This document shows positions 63,083 to 64,000 of a stretch of 64,000 nucleotides of DNA, in pieces (positions within the stretch are counted from its first letter, which is position 1; every line of letters starts with the position of its first letter). Both the position numbers and the translations under genes were made by a program. The DNA comes from Virgibacillus natechei. Lineage in GTDB: Bacteria > Bacillota > Bacilli > Bacillales > Amphibacillaceae. Location of the stretch: positions 2,294,001 through 2,358,000 of the forward strand of contig NZ_CP110224.1 of NCBI RefSeq assembly GCF_026013645.1. Direction: 5' to 3'. The notes under the pieces were generated by a model that did no database searches, had not been told where the DNA came from, and saw only the letters and a list, made by a program, of their open reading frames with translations.

Positions 63083-63650
63083 TCATCTCCCCCCTCTTTA
63101 AACGGTACCTAGCTATCATTTCATATTTCACCGTACTACCTGGATGTATTTGATAGAGGACAACTTCTTCCACTTCTATTTGCTTCTTATTTGAAAATCG
63201 TTCTTTTAACGCTTCAGGGATTGTGGTTACTGTTTCTCCACTCCACTTCTTTGCCAGCGTTATATGCGGGCGATACGGTCTATTTTCCTTATTAAATCCG
63301 ACCTTCATTGTACAAGCTTCCACATATTCCTGTAAATGAGCAAGAGACTTTGTTTTATCAACTCCAGCCCATAGAACACGCGGCTTTTTAGGGTTTCCAA
63401 ATACACCTATACCCCCGACAGCTATTGAAAAAGCTTGTTCATCTTCTATTGTTTTTAGTTCCTCTTTCAATTGACGTAATTTAGTATCGTCAACTTCACC
63501 TAAAAATTTTAATGTAATGTGCAAATCCTCAAAATGAGGCCATTGCTTAAAGGATACATCCTTCTTAAGTTCATGCTGCCACTTCGATAAATTTTCCTTT
63601 AATGATCCAGGAAGTCGAATGGCTATAAAATAATGAGGATTTTTCGACAT
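63066..63650 (-). CDS. thpR: RNA 2',3'-cyclic phosphodiesterase (2H family)
   Basis: Opens 2',3'-cyclic phosphates at RNA ends; formerly called 2'-5' RNA ligase. The 194-residue protein has the two catalytic HxTx motifs, DLHITLKFLG (about 42-51) and RPHITLAKKW (about 129-138), and the start HYFIAIRLPGSLKENL. GGAGG lies seven bases before the ATG at 63650; the frame opens 12 codons earlier. It lies 14 bases after the pseudouridine synthase stop and overlaps ytlQ. Confidence 0.94.
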   Translation of the reverse strand: MSKNPHYFIAIRLPGSLKENLSKWQHELKKDVSFKQWPHFEDLHITLKFLGEVDDTKLRQLKEELKTIEDEQAFSIAVGGIGVFGNPKKPRVLWAGVDKTKSLAHLQEYVEACTMKVGFNKENRPYRPHITLAKKWSGETVTTIPEALKERFSNKKQIEVEEVVLYQIHPGSTVKYEMIARYRLKRGEMNGSVN

Positions 63651-63664
63651 GGGAATGCCTCCAT

Positions 63665-64000
63665 TTATTTTTTTAGTGAAAGACAATAATCTAATTCTTG
63701 CTCCGTAAGTTCCCTGTAAGTCCCTGTCTTTATAGTATCATCTAAAAAGATCTCTCCCATGCTTAACCGCTTCAAATACATCACCTTTTTGTTAACAGAT
63801 TCAAACATACGCTTAACCTGGTGGTATTTTCCCTCGGTGATGGTTACTTCAATTTCAGAAACAGTGTCACTTTTAAGGATCGTCAATTTAGCTGGTTTTG
63901 CCTTGTAACCATCCCCTAATGTAATTCCTTCTGCAAATTGATCAATATCTTCATCTGTAACGAAACCGTTTATTTTTGCAAAATACACTTTCTCAATATT
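63665..64000 (-). CDS. 16S rRNA pseudouridine synthase (RsuA type), C-terminal part, cut by window edge
   Basis: The C-terminal 111 residues of an RsuA/RluB-family pseudouridine synthase. The frame is open to the window edge (NIEKVYFAKINGFVTDEDI), so the GTG at 63988 is not a real start. The family end is clear in SEIEVTITEGKYHQVKRMFESV and VMYLKRLSMGEIFLDD, written here as parts of the conserved EGKYHQVKRM and LKRLSMGEI. The catalytic aspartate is in the missing part. It corresponds to ytzG next to ytlP in B. subtilis. Confidence 0.92.
   Translation of the reverse strand, partial: NIEKVYFAKINGFVTDEDIDQFAEGITLGDGYKAKPAKLTILKSDTVSEIEVTITEGKYHQVKRMFESVNKKVMYLKRLSMGEIFLDDTIKTGTYRELTEQELDYCLSLKK

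Overview
The window is a chromosomal core segment from a low-GC, endospore-forming member of the Bacillaceae. The gene order closely follows the Bacillus subtilis ytzG-to-accA region, read backwards. Spore genes are present (sspA-type SASP, ytfJ, ytrH/ytrI). A BCCT osmolyte carrier, the low GC and the general protein style suggest Oceanobacillus or a close halotolerant relative. The genus is inference from recall, not from a search. No rRNA, tRNA, CRISPR array, prophage or transposase gene was seen.

Layout. 1-8.0 kb (minus): pfkA (cut by the window edge), accA, accD, a FadR-like GntR regulator, malic enzyme and dnaE, which together form a pyruvate/malonyl-CoA supply cluster. 8.1-12.6 kb: sporulation genes ytrH-ytrI, a small unknown, nrnA, ytpI, ytoI and a small membrane protein. 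12.6-18.7 kb: prepilin peptidase comC, a BCCT transporter with an added C-terminal RCK_C-like domain, ytkL, pspA and an Xaa-Pro peptidase. 18.9-28.6 kb: ald, a small unknown, a universal stress protein, ytxK-ackA, tpx, ytfI-ytfJ, NAD kinase, a YtcJ amidohydrolase and an alpha/beta SASP. 28.7-36.2 kb: thiI, the cysteine desulfurase nifZ, ezrA, refZ, ytsP and the diguanylate cyclase dgcP. 36.3-46.0 kb: rpsD with its leader, an unlisted 53-residue protein, tyrS with a T-box, a class A penicillin-binding protein, acuABC and ccpA. 46.2-54.6 kb: ytxG-ytxH behind a textbook sigma-B promoter, murC, a nicotinate phosphoribosyltransferase, sftA carrying a 45-bp minisatellite, and ytpR-ytpQ-ytpP. 54.8-64 kb: ytoQ, a DUF84 NTPase, ytoP, ytzB, ytnP, trmB, ytzH, ytmP, ytlR, ytlQ, thpR and a pseudouridine synthase cut by the window edge.

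How the genes work together. Carbon overflow and its control cluster here (malic enzyme, accDA, pfkA, ackA, ald, acuABC, ccpA). So do cell envelope and division genes (ezrA, refZ, murC, PBP, sftA), sulfur trafficking to tRNA (nifZ-thiI), translation control (rpsD leader, tyrS T-box, trmB) and stress or spore functions (pspA, usp, tpx, sspA).

The least explained content is non-coding. A family of modular GC-richer repeats (family A, three copies, 208-524 bp) fills three intergenic gaps, all between convergent genes. One end of each copy lies at a stop codon, and in two copies the other end lies next to a neighbour's terminator. In one case the repeat has supplied the last 21 codons and the stop of a gene. 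A second family (B) shares a hairpin cassette with one family A copy.
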